Shown one piece after another: positions 11,154 to 21,411 of a DNA stretch of 64,000 bases; position 1 is the stretch's first letter; each line of letters opens with the position of its first letter. The notes below the pieces were generated by a model that searched no databases, had not been told where the DNA came from, and was given only the letters and a program-made list of their open reading frames with translations. Location: contig QXCR01000089.1 of the NCBI GenBank assembly GCA_004380135.1, positions 124,001-188,000 of the forward strand, read 5' to 3'. The DNA is from Stemphylium vesicarium. Its lineage: Eukaryota; Ascomycota; Dothideomycetes; Pleosporales; Pleosporaceae. Made by a program: the position numbers and the translations under genes.

Positions 11154-12093
11154 ATGGTCAAGCGCCCCTATGACCACATTGACCTCCATGCCAGGTATGG
11201 AGAGATGTTCTCGGGCAAAAACTTTAACTCCTTGATCACCAACAAGTTCACCCGCAAGGTTGGCGCCCGCTCTCATCATTGTCCAGACTGTGGTGTAAGT
11301 AAAGCTTTCCTCATAGTCGCCTTGATGCAGATGATCATTCATGCGAGCCAGAGCTGACCAGGGAAAACAGACCGCCCCACGAAAGCAGTGTTTCGAGAAA
11401 CTACATCTTGGTAAGAAACAAAGATCATGGCAATTAATTCCGAGACTGACCAATTCTGCAGCATATTGTGATGAGTGTGGTGAGCGCTTTGCAGTATGGT
11501 GTCGGAAAGGCTGTAGCAGGCACCCCTATAGTCAGGGGTATAACGTCGCCTTCAAGGGTGTTCGCGATAACTGGCCCGATCATAAGATCGAGATGTACAC
11601 CTCCGACGTTAACGACATCGTGATCCACAATTCCGAAGACCACTTCACCGACATCGTATCACCGTTCATGTACGACGAGCTCAAAGAAGAAGACAACCAT
11701 CGATATCCTCACCTCCATTGCATCAATTGGCCTCAATCCGGCGTCTACAACACGGCCACTCTCGAGGCTTATCGTGCTTCTCGAGTCCATCTGGACATCG
11801 GTACTCTTCCGTCCGCCAAGAATATTCGAGGCCATCCACTACCTGGGGCTTTCATGACCGGTACCCTTCCGCCATCCCCAACCCCGCTTTGGCGGCCCAC
11901 TGGAATGAAGAAGAAAGAGACAAAGCTATTCAAGCAAGCCCGTGCTACCGAAGGTCGTGCGATAGCTCTTCAGCTGGAGGCACGGAAGAAGCTCGAACTG
12001 GAAGAAGATGAGCAGGCCAGAGCGAGCGGCAAGGCGAAGAAGGCCGCGAAGAATACGGCCGCGAAGATCGGACAAGGCCGCAAACGTTCTTAG
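11154..12093 (+). CDS. Hypothetical protein with paired CxxC motifs, three exons
   Basis: Exons 11154-11294, 11371-11410 and 11462-12093 give 270 aa. Introns are 76 nt (GTAAGT...ACAG) and 51 nt (GTAAGA, GACTGAC branch, TGCAG). Splicing brings together HCPDCG at the end of exon 1, RKQC in exon 2 and AYCDECGERFAVWC in exon 3, suggesting a small metal-binding domain in residues 40-85. The middle contains acidic and aromatic residues. The last 70 residues are Lys/Arg/Ala-rich and helical, ending KIGQGRKRS, a plausible nuclear localisation signal. No family is recognised; a nucleic-acid-associated role is only suggested by the basic tail. All phases close without stops, so the gene appears intact. 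Confidence 0.75.
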
Positions 12094-12476
12094 CTGTGTT
12101 CCGAAAGTTGTCTTCTCTCAAGACTTTAGTGTGTTGTTCTGATCTCGAGAGCACATTTGTGTTTACTCCATTCCTTATCACCTTTTGTCAGTACCCGGTG
12201 TGGTAGTGCAAGGTACCACTTTGGGAACGCGCTAGCCTTGTTGATTTGGAGGACGACGCCTATGTAGGTCTGGGACTATCTGTGTTCATTTTCATTGGTT
12301 AAAGATGGCAGTTGCAGCAAGATGGATGGGATCATGTAGAATAATGAATGAGTATACCAAATCAACCCGTTCATGTTTAGCGTGAGATGTCGAAGCGTCG
12401 CTTTTCCTTCAACTGTCACATTGGCAAGGTCATCCTCTCATTTCCCCGCATGTTTGTTCTATCCCAGCTCAATTCT
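12094..12476. other. Convergent 3' region
   Basis: Lies between the plus-strand CxxC gene and the minus-strand MYND pseudogene. Nothing beyond 3'UTR-like sequence is seen. Confidence 0.4.
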
Positions 12477-13253
12477 TCAGCGGCCTCCACCAAACAAACT
12501 GCTTATGTTCATCATAGACATGACGTTCCCACTTCCGGGTCTACCAGACTCCATCTGGCGCAGATGACCACGCATAGCAGCGCCATTCTGACCCATCGAA
12601 CCCATCCCGATAATCGCTTCTGCAGGCATACGCCCTTGCATGGGAGCCTTATCGTTGCCGTAGTGTTTGATCATCTCTTCCTTTGTAATCTTCTTGCGTA
12701 GGTCCTGCTACGCGCCGCTCTCACCAAAAGCTTCATACTCGCTTTTGGTCTCGGGTGTCCACCAAGGGGGTAGAAGGCCGGATCGTGTCTCTGCTTGGGC
12801 GAGGTACTTTTGGAAAGGCTCGATGCTTGAAACAGCACCGGTGTAGATGGTGTTGGGATGGGTCTTGTTTTCGAGCTTCATATCATCCTGCTGACGCATG
12901 CGAAAAGAATCGATGAGCAGCTTGTACACATCCTTCTTCGGTCGGTCTTGAAGGAACTTCCCCTGGTCGAGACGGGTGAATGGGTTCGGTACGTGTTGTT
13001 CGAGATCCTTGAGACGAGGGGCGGAGTAGTTGCTGCTGTGCATGGTGTTGGCCTCGACGAAAGCTTCGGCAGAGTTGGCTTGCTGGTTGGCTTGCTAAGC
13101 GCATATCTTCTTGTGTGTCTTCCAGTCGGCCTTTTGAAAGTCCCGGAAGCAGTAAGCCGTGGTTTTACACTTTGCGCATCTGTTGAGCGTAGCCAAGCCT
13201 GCCTCGTCGGCTGTCTTGTTGCATTTTGCGCATTTATGCGGGGCGTCAGTCAT
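12477..13253 (-). pseudogene. MYND zinc-finger protein interrupted by two TAG codons
   Basis: From ATG 13253 one frame runs to a stop at 12477, 258 codons. The N-terminus is a MYND-type finger. Cys at residues 8, 11, 26, 29 and 35, plus DWKTHKKIC (about 43-51), fit the MYND pattern, but residue 39, normally Cys, is Phe. Directly after the finger is TAG (13097-13095), followed by CAA. A second TAG (12710-12708), followed by CAG, sits between GESGA and DLRKKITKEE. Between and after the stops the protein continues in the same frame with sensible sequence (LEQHVPNPFTRLDQGKF, PPWWTPETKSEYEAFG). MYND domains are protein-interaction modules. Loss of one Zn ligand plus two nonsense codons suggests a pseudogene; both stops could come from TGG by RIP-type G-to-A change. 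Readthrough or RNA editing cannot be excluded. Confidence 0.75.
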
Positions 13254-13945
13254 CGTTATGATTCTTGGTTTTGTTCGGGGGTGGCAGATGAGTTACAATG
13301 GGTTTTGTGAAGTTGAGAGGAAAGGGTATACGGACGGCGGTGAGGTTTGTGAGGGGAGGGGAAGTGGGCCAACGGTGCGGCACGCGCAGATAGGCAAACG
13401 CGGGGGCGAAGCTTCTAGGCCCGACACGAAAGCGGCACGTCCTCACATGAATTTGAAACACAAGACGTTACAATCGCCGATCAGCCAAGCAACTCGTCAG
13501 AGTGCCATTGATAAGCACTTTGACGCGGCTGAGAAGGTCGGACGCCGACGATGGGCACAGCAAGTAAGCGCCATCATTACCCTTTGTCACCATTCTGGAG
13601 CAGATCTTCAGCCACAGCCATAAAACCTCGACATAAAGCCCAGGATTCGCATATGCAACATGTTCAAGAATGTGGCGATAGGGAAGGGAGGCCTCGGGTG
13701 CGGGGAAGCTACACGCGTCTAAGTCCCCGCTTCGGGACCAACACCTCACGGTAGATGTTGGTACAACATCAGTTTTGTTGGAAAGGCCAAATATAAAAGG
13801 GGACTCATTGGCTCTGATGAAACGTTGCTGAGATTCAACTTCTCTTATCATTTCCGTCGTCAACGTGTATCACACAGCCGAAAAAAAACACAACTCTACT
13901 ACGGCTCAACTGCATCTTCCAGACGCGCCCTTGAAATCCTTCACA
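13254..13945. other. Divergent promoter region
   Basis: Separates the MYND locus from the dehydrogenase. Apart from a TATA-like site near 13791, no gene or motif is convincing. Antisense open frames at 13468-13863 lack coding features. Confidence 0.5.
13791..13800 (+). promoter_or_regulatory. TATA-like box of the dehydrogenase
   Basis: ATATAAAAGG lies 146 nt upstream of the ATG at 13946, in the right range for a fungal core promoter. It fits a regulated, inducible gene. The transcription start is not mapped. Confidence 0.45.
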
Positions 13946-15128
13946 ATGCAGAACCCCTCCGTAGTCCTCTATGGACCACACAACGCCAAAATTGAAGACA
14001 AAGACATACCAGAGATAGCAACTCCCCACGATGTCATCGTGCGCATCAACTACGTTGGGGTTTGCGGCAGCGATGTAAGCTATTTTTTATCTACCATAAC
14101 CTTACAGGAGGGAGAGAGAAAGCCATATGCTACAAACAGTATAAAGCATGACTAAAGATCCACAGGTCCACTTCTGGTACCACGGCGGAATCGGCAAAAT
14201 GGTCAACCCCACCGCAGGCATAGTAATGGGCCACGAAGCGTCCGGCACCATCCACACCGTCGGGCCCGCTGTGAAGAGCGTCAAGCCCGGTGACCGCGTC
14301 GCCATCGAACCCGGAACACCATGTCGCCTTTGCAAAGCCTGCAAATCCGGGTCTTATAACTTATGTCGCGACATCCGTTTCGCTGCTGCACCAGGCCCAC
14401 CAGACACGGCGGGTACGTTGTCCAAGTACTTTGGCAGCGCCGAGGACTTTGTGTACAAGATTCCGGACACAATGGGGCTGGATGAAGCGGTACTTGTAGA
14501 GCCGCTTGCTGTTGCTGTTCATGCTGTTAAGCTTGCTGATGTCAAGCCTGGGGAGACGGTTGTGGTCATGGGAAGTGGTACGATTGGCTTGTTTTGCGCG
14601 GCTGTCGCGAAGCAGTTTGGTGCGCATCGCGTCATTGTCGTCGATATTCTGGAGAAGAAACTGGAGTTTGCGGCGAAGTTCTTGGGTTGTGAGACCTTCA
14701 AATCGTCAATGGAGAATAGCGCTGAGGAGAACGCTGCGCAGCTGCTCAAAACGTTCGATCTGGTGGAGTACGGTATAGATACCACTGGTGGTCGGGTCGA
14801 TACCGTTATTGAAGCTTCGGGGGCTGCGTCCAGCATCGAGGCTAGCATACACTTGGTGCGACCGGGTGGAAAGTACGTACAAACAGGACTTGGAAAGCCG
14901 AAGATCGAGTTCCCGATCGTCGCGATGGGTCAGAAGGAGCTCATGGTAAGAGGGTGCTTCAGGTACGGCGCTGGAGATTATGAGCTAGCAGTAGGCCTGC
15001 TGGAGAAAGGGCTTGTTGATGTGAAGCCTCTGATCAGTTCAGTGACGACGTTTGAGCAGGCGACTGAAGCATGGGAGAAGACTGCAAGGGGTGAGGGGAT
15101 CAAGAATCTGATTCAGGGTGTAGTGTGA
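13946..15128 (+). CDS. Zinc-dependent polyol dehydrogenase (xylitol/sorbitol dehydrogenase type)
   Basis: Two exons, 13946-14074 and 14166-15128, split by a 91-nt intron (GTAAGC...ACAG, GACTAAAG branch), give 363 aa, the normal length. The medium-chain dehydrogenase layout is complete. Catalytic zinc ligands are Cys40 in GVCGSD and His66-Glu67 in MGHEA. The structural zinc lobe has Cys96, 99, 102 and 110. The Rossmann glycine motif is GSGTIGLFCA, followed by VVDILEKKLEFA. The Asp after the second beta strand favours NAD. Closest recognisable relatives are fungal D-xylulose reductases (xylitol dehydrogenase, NAD-dependent, pentose catabolism, cytosol) and sorbitol dehydrogenases; sequence alone does not separate them. 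All catalytic residues are present. Confidence 0.93.
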
Positions 15129-15358
15129 TGCCCAAAGGGCTCGCTCACGCTATGCTATATCTACCCGAGAAGGACATCTGCTTTCCGTTCATGAGATCCA
15201 TCTTTTTCAAGACATAAACTTACTGTATCCTCCACGCTTCCACTTTCATCTTCAATCTTATGTTTTCGACCCAAATGCTCATCATGTGACGGCTCTTCCA
15301 AGTCTCCAGTATACAAACTGAGAGCATACTGCCGCATTGCATGCTCATCTCAGGCTCC

Positions 15359-17254
15359 TTACCTGTCGGTAGCTCGTCTCAGACTTCTCCGCTTCTCTCT
15401 TCTCTCGTTTCTCCAGAATGTCTTGGCCCATTTGTACAGTCTATGCCAAGCACAATACATGCAATGTTCGCCTTGGCTGCACTGACCATCTCGACCATGG
15501 TGACACGCAGAGCATTGAATATTGATGCCCTGGATCGGATGCTTCAACGTGCGCCCGTAAACCTCGGCATACCAAAAGCCCGCAGGTAGCAAGATCTTGT
15601 CTACAAGGTACCCGTGTCCATTGATCCATAGCGAAGGAACGACAGCATATTCATCTTGCGGGAGCTGATCGAGGAGGTCTGTAAAGTACAGAAGGATTTT
15701 CATCTTGAGTCTTGCGACAGTGATCTGGTTTCGTTCGCATTGTGCCAGATCTGAACCACCGTTCCTGAGAAGTAAAGCGCGAAGAAATTGATCTGGCAAA
15801 TGCGGAGCTGCTCCTCCGGGCGCATGCAATAGATTCAGTAGTCCGTTGATCTTGATTCGAATGTTCTCTATATTGGACGGCTGGGCGGGTGAAAGAGTGA
15901 GTTGCACTGTCACGCTCAAGTATCGACTCGTGGAGCTTGATTTGATGATGTGGCTGATGAGAGGTATTAGGTAGCTTTCCCGGAGAGTACCCTTTGGATA
16001 GCATTCCCTCAGTGAAGCGAACTCATTGAAATCCGTAATGGAGCTCGCAACCAACATTTCAATGATGAGTGGTCTGGAATAGCATAACTCTCTAACGAAA
16101 AGCCGTCCATATTCCAAGGAAAAGTCGAAGATACTTCTGTCAAAGCTCATGCTTCTGGGACTGTCGAAAGAAATACGCAGAGTTCCATCGGAAGTAGCAG
16201 CATAACTACAAATTCTACAGAGAGCTTCCGAGGGGAGATCACAAAGTGAGCTGACAGGCTGCACAAGTTTTCATCTCATGATATCGGATGATTTGTTGGA
16301 GAGGAAATGGCGTTCTAGTCCGTACCGACTTCCGCCATACTTGACATAGCCATGTCTACCATGTATGCCATCTGGATACAGCAAGATAGATGTCATAAAG
16401 CTGCCTGTATAAACGAAGCTTCGAATGTTTAGTGGATCCTCTTTATCGAAAATGGACAAGGCTTTGTTGAGTATTTCAACACGATCGCGAGCTGCATTGC
16501 CGAGAAAGTTTGACTCTCGACAAGAGCCAGGTTGCAGCGAACTTCCGGTATAAGCGAACTTGATTCTGCCGCGCATTACCGGGTGTTCGTGCAGTATCTA
16601 TAGATATGGAAGCAGATCCATGCAACTATCTTTATAGTAACAGCTTCCTCTGCAGGTAGCGGCGGTTTCGATCACTAGTTCCTTCAAGAGGCGGATCTGA
16701 GAGCCAAGTATTTTGATCCAGCGTAGCGCATACATGGACTGATGATAAGAGGCTCTGTCGCCAGTCTCGTTCAGTCCGGTATGGTCATGCCTCGAAAGTA
16801 TTTGAGAGATGACAAATGTATTTTTCGAGTAGAGTAAGCCTGCAGTTTCATGATAGAGCTGGCGACACAAATTCAGGATACCAATTCCTAGAGAGTCGTA
16901 GTGCGAAAACTCTTTGGCGTGATCTTTCTCATCTTCTAGCCTCTGGTCCCACATGGCTTGGTCCTTGCGATAACGCATGCGCTCTCGCTCGAGCCAACGA
17001 AGCCCGCTCTGTCGCCCGGTAGTAGCGCGAAGTACATGACCAGCTCGGGGTTTATTATCGTTATCGCTTTCTTCGTCGTCGCTCGAAGCTTCGATATCTT
17101 CTTCGGGTGCACGCGGCTTGTTATTATAATAGAAATCGGCGTTGTAGATCAGCAGTGGCTCCGCCTGTACGAAAACAAACTCGTTGATCCTGTTTCAGAT
17201 CTCCGCGGGCAGAGTCAAGATCGAAGGAGCTGTAGGATTAGAGGGAGTCGACAT
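15359..17254 (-). pseudogene. 2EXR/F-box-like protein with three in-frame stops
   Basis: From ATG 17254 a single frame runs 631 codons to the stop at 15359. It opens with the fungal 2EXR signature ILTLPAEI*NRINEFVF, where TGA (17197-17195) replaces the usual Arg (CGA). A typical second element is NLCRQLYHETAGLLYSKNTF. TAG at 16600-16598 and TGA at 16273-16271 are the other breaks. Both sides of every stop stay in the same frame and read as protein, with no frameshift over 1.9 kb. An acidic Asp/Glu/Ser stretch lies near residues 45-65. The C-terminus has a Cys-rich segment (CSACHHGRDGQCSQGEHC). 2EXR proteins are abundant in Pezizomycotina and of unknown function. CGA-to-TGA and TGG/CAG-to-TAG are RIP-type transitions. 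It is considered a recently silenced gene. Confidence 0.78.
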
Positions 17255-17536
17255 GACTTTCAGGATCCTTATAGGGTGTTTCGAGGAGCTCGATATAGCT
17301 GTCGTCGAACGTGGGACCACCATGGCGCATACCGATGTCGAGATTCGGATCGCGCGCTCCGAAGGCGCAGTTGAGAAAGTCAGAGAGAGAAAGGAGAGGA
17401 AAAGCAAAAATAGGTTGTTCACTGGACCCTGAGTGGTTTATAGCAAGCGCGATTGCGGTCTTGACAGTCGCGGCGGGCGTCAGAGTGAGTGTGAGCAAAC
17501 GCTCTGACGTGCCCCAATTGGGAACAACGCCTTCAC

Positions 17537-18613
17537 TCACTGATTCACCTCCTTGCAAGTTGGCCGCCAGGCGAAAAATGCTGATGTCCACCTAGTCATG
17601 ATGACTGATTGATATCTCACTGCAACCTTAATCCTCACTTCACCATCCTTTTCCACGCCTTCGATTCTGTCGTCATGCAGTCTAGCCCTCGTCTTGCCAA
17701 AGTCTTTAATAGCAACGCCCTCCAGAAACAACTCGTCGACCTCTTCGAGCGTCTTGCCGCAACACTCTGGTATGCAGAACCACGTAAAGACCATAGCGCA
17801 TGCTGCCGTTGCCCCAAAGATGAATCCGACCTTGCTCCCCAGCCCGGCGTAGGGCTCGTTGAGCAGGTAAGGCACTGAGAAGGAGACTGCGAATTGAATC
17901 GCAATGTTGAAGACGGATCCTAGGGCACAGTTCGTGTCTCGGAGGCGTTGTGTTGGTATCTCGGATGTAACAACGTGCGATAGGGACGCCCAGCCAGTTT
18001 GGAAACCAACTCCAAAGACGGTAAACATGCTGACGATGGCGGCTCTGATAGAGTAGGAAGAACTCGAGACTGTCCCCACACCACCCATTGTTAAAAGTCT
18101 ACCACACTGGATAAGGGCGCCAACGAACAGGAGGGGTCTACACGACGGATATCAGTCGAAGATATAGATATGTGAGGCCTTGACCTGACTTACACTCGAC
18201 CTGCCTTATCAGTCATGGGTTGCGAAATCAGGACAAACGCGATGCTGATCGCGGTGTTGATAGACGTCATGGTGAATGGGTTGATAACACCTATGCTCTT
18301 GATGAGAATAGCGCCGTATACGGAGACGAAATTCTGGCCAGTGAGTTGCAGGAATACATTGAAACCCATAACAATGAGATTGCGCTTGAGGTTGGCTTCA
18401 AGGGCTGTCAGTCTCTTTCTAGCAAACCGAGGGGGAAATGTTGACGCATCTTCCAACAAGCCCGATGAAGCTGGATAGTAGAGCGTGGTGGAACTTACTG
18501 CTTTGGAATACCCCGATGAATCTCCCCTTCTCGACTGTCACATTCAACATGCTTTGGGATTCCTGATATTCCTGGCGTATCTCCTCTTCCGTGAACTTGC
18601 CCTGTTTTAGTAG
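17537..18613 (-). pseudogene. 5'-truncated MFS sugar transporter (C-terminal half)
   Basis: Reading on the minus strand, exons about 18613-18499, 18404-18194 and 18137-17537 are joined by introns of 94 nt and 56 nt with good splice sites. They encode the linker (LLKQGKFTEEEIRQEYQESQ), then NLKRNLIVMGFNVFLQLTGQ, a helix pair ending in MTDKAGRVPLLFVGA, and a terminal IPECCGKTLEEVDELF. This matches helices 7-12 of maltose/hexose permease-type MFS transporters. Helices 1-6, about 200 residues, are absent. Immediately upstream is the tail of a Zn2Cys6 regulator in the same orientation, so the first half has been deleted. The retained half has no internal stop. It cannot be a functional permease as it stands. 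Confidence 0.75.
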
Positions 18614-20066
18614 CATCAATGTACCAAGATATCAGGTGTCAGGTGTGGCCCAGATGGACGGTGCAACATGTAATAGAGCACAGGCCGAAGGATGTAGCTT
18701 CTCTAACAAGAGAACCGGCCCTTCAGGAAAAAGGCGAGCTCGCAATCTGGAGACCTTTTGAAGTCGAATTGTGTCGATGAAGGCAAGTGCGAATGCCGCA
18801 ATTGGATTTGGTTTTCCAATTCCTTGCACTGTCGTACTAATGAGTCGATGTTGTGTAGCCAGTAACCTTCATCCTTGCGGTAGAGAGTAAACATGGTTTC
18901 AGTGATGGCGCGGCGGATCAATACCTCAGCTATATAGAATACCCAGCTTCGCTCCTCGGAAAGACTTTGTTCATCTCCTTTTCGACCGACTCCGAGTTGC
19001 TGTGAGCCGAAAATGGGGGAGGGGGTGAAGGAAACATCGAGTCAACTTGGGTGAAGGTCTCGATGCCGCTCGGTTTGAATGGAAGTTCAGGAAGCAACTC
19101 GTGTTCCGCTTTGTATATCGACCAAAGACCATCCCAGTAGCCCTAGACGCTGTTTCGCAGCGAAGTAATATGTTTAGGCAGATACAACGTCCTCAGACGC
19201 GGCATCGCTAATATCGGGATTGTCAGGCGGGATGCGCCAGAGTGCAGTGTAACAAGCTATAGCGCACGCAATCATCTAGTGTAACCGTTAGTACCGGTAC
19301 AAGACTCGAAAATCCCTGTGGTACATACGACAAGACATGACGGTCCATCCCATTCGAGTCCATGTACGACTACATGCTCGGTATATTGGAGCAGTTGCAT
19401 TTCATCCAAAATCGGATTCCGAGAGTGCACATGCGCTAAGAATTTGTGGCAAAGTGGAACCACCCGGCTCATTCGAAATTCGGGGCAACCATTATGCGAT
19501 CTTTCAATCATCGCAGATGACGAGACGAGCCCGGACTTATCCATGGTGTTGGTCACCCCATAATCCAGAACAAAGGACTCCGTAGAAGCGTCCCTGATAT
19601 CTGCCACCCCATAGAATATAGGCCAAGCCAAGATCTTTTCGGATCTAGAGTAAGCAAATGGCCAACCCAAAGGCGTCAATGGTTCCAAGAAAGAGCCTTG
19701 AGAAGCCGCCACAGGGCTAGCCGGTTGTTCATGTATATTTCCGGCATGTGCATTTAGCTTACTTGGACTCCAACTGTTGCTTGGTGACTCATTCGACCTG
19801 GTATCAGATAGTAGTTCCTTTAGTTCGTCCAGATGTTGGAGGATCTCCTTTTCCGCAGGCGTACTTTCAATTTCGGTAGTCGCCACGCCCCAAATGCACT
19901 GAGCATTATGGCGCAGGCAAAGGCCACAGACGGGCTTAGCTCCACCACATTTCGTTTCTCGAAGGCGGCAGAATTGACACGCAATGGGCGCGCGCTTTCG
20001 TTGTGTAAGTTTATCGGTCGTCAGCTTACGGCGACTTGTCGCGGAAGCTGTGGTTGGCGCGAGCAT
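18614..20066 (-). pseudogene. Decayed Zn2Cys6 transcription factor
   Basis: The N-terminus (ATG 20066) is intact: basic residues then CQFCRLRETKC...CGLCLRHNAQC, a binuclear zinc cluster with Cys at 30, 33, 40, 47, 50 and 57. An intron at 19328-19277 (GTATGT...ACTAG) leads to CYTALWRIPPDNPDI. TAA follows at 19176-19174, just before the conserved-looking TYYFAAKQRLGLL. Further down, the homology switches frame: SPPPPFSAHSNSESVEKEMN, then RSWVFYIAEVLIRRAITET in another frame. TAG at 18705-18703 precedes RSYILRPVLYYMLHRPSG. The fungal transcription-factor middle region is thus present but broken by stops and at least one frameshift. The end runs straight into the transporter remnant near 18614. 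It may once have regulated that sugar transporter, but this is inference from adjacency only. Confidence 0.75.
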
Positions 20067-20921
20067 GGCGGTGCGGGGAAGAGCGGAGATAACAAAGACG
20101 GGAAAACAACGTAGCCAAGAAGACTGGCGACATAGTACAGCTGTTCAAACGTTTCCCTCGGCTCCATCGAAAACTGCATTACAATTAGACAAGCTTTGGG
20201 TACCTCGGGTCTTGGAGACAAGGGCTGCGCGTAACGATCACGACCTGGACATGGGTGGATGACGCCGTCACTAGCGTACTCCACAGCGGATCAATCGACC
20301 ACCCTGATACAATCACGTTTTGTCCTTTCGCATCCAGAGACACCTCACGCTCAAGCCTGAAGCATGCGTTATTAGTTTACGTGTTTTAGCGACGCTATCC
20401 AACGCCATTCGCACACGATTACAGAATGCGTGGAGGAAGAAAAGGTTTATGAAGAACTTTCCAACCCATCGTGAAAACCCCTCACCGGAACGCACCTGAA
20501 GAACTACAAGGTATCTATTGATACAAAATCCTGTGCTACCTCAAGACCATCTATAGACATTCCCCTTAAGCATGCTCCCTAATACATCGCCAAAGGTCAT
20601 CATCTGCGATTTGCACAGCCTTCAGGCCGCCCATCCTGTCACCAATGCTTACAACGCCCCGTCCCCAGGAGCCTCCTGCATCATGCGCACCATTCTCTAC
20701 CCAGTAGATTGCTACCAATACTCGCAAGCGCATAAGCGCTTTCACCGGTGATAAGCATTAGCCCGCATCTTCCGAATGCAAGACAAGTTCCTACCCAGGC
20801 ACTACCTGCCGTCGGTAGATAACAAGAAACCCCCCCTCCCCGCTACCCTGCCTCTTCTGCACCCACAACCCTCCTTCGGCACCTACATTCCCTTCGGGCT
20901 CGACTCCATCAACCAGCCACG
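20067..20921. other. Divergent intergenic region
   Basis: Holds the former regulator promoter and the promoter of the ABM gene. C-rich stretches at 20820-20900 precede the ABM start. No gene is recognised. Confidence 0.45.
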
Positions 20922-21353
20922 ATGTCCGAACCCACTTACACCGGCTCCACGCTTTCCCTGCACGTGAAAATCACAATCGACCCCTTCAATCTCACCGAAT
21001 TCTTCACTCTGTTCAAACCCGTCTATGAAGCCGTCATCGCAGAGCCCGAATGCATCTTCTTTGAAGTATTCCAGAACCCCGCTACGCCGGGCGAGTTGAA
21101 GTGGATCGAGCATTGGAAGCAGAGTACAGATTGGCTGCAGAATGTATGTATCGCGAAGTAAACAGGGAGCAAGGCGGATACGTTGACTGTGCTGACAGGT
21201 GGGGTATAGGTCCAGCTGAAGCGAGACTACTACAAACCGTATTTTGAGAAGACGGAGCCCATGTTCCTCAAGCCGCGGGAGTTTGAGATTTGGGAGCGCA
21301 TGCCGGGGAATGAGTGGATCACCGTGAAGAAGGAGGTGACGGAGAAGGCTTAA
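20922..21353 (+). CDS. Small ABM-fold (antibiotic biosynthesis monooxygenase-like) protein
   Basis: Exons 20922-21143 and 21210-21353, with a 66-nt intron (GTATGT...TATAG), give 121 aa. Typical features of the dimeric alpha+beta barrel family (Pfam ABM) are visible: an N-terminal strand LSLHVKITIDP, a helix around NLTEFFTLFKPVYEAVIAEP, then CIFFEVFQNPATPGELKWIE with the strand-loop pattern, and WKQSTDWLQNVQLKRDYYKP. Family members oxidise or tailor small aromatic or quinone substrates, or act as stress-related heme-free oxygenases. The substrate here is unknown. No signal peptide. It ends 58 bp before the convergent HET gene stop. Confidence 0.85.
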
Positions 21354-21411
21354 GGGAAGGTTCGTAGTTGGAGTGAGGTTGTATCCGCGGTTTATGAGCA
21401 GTCCCCGAATG

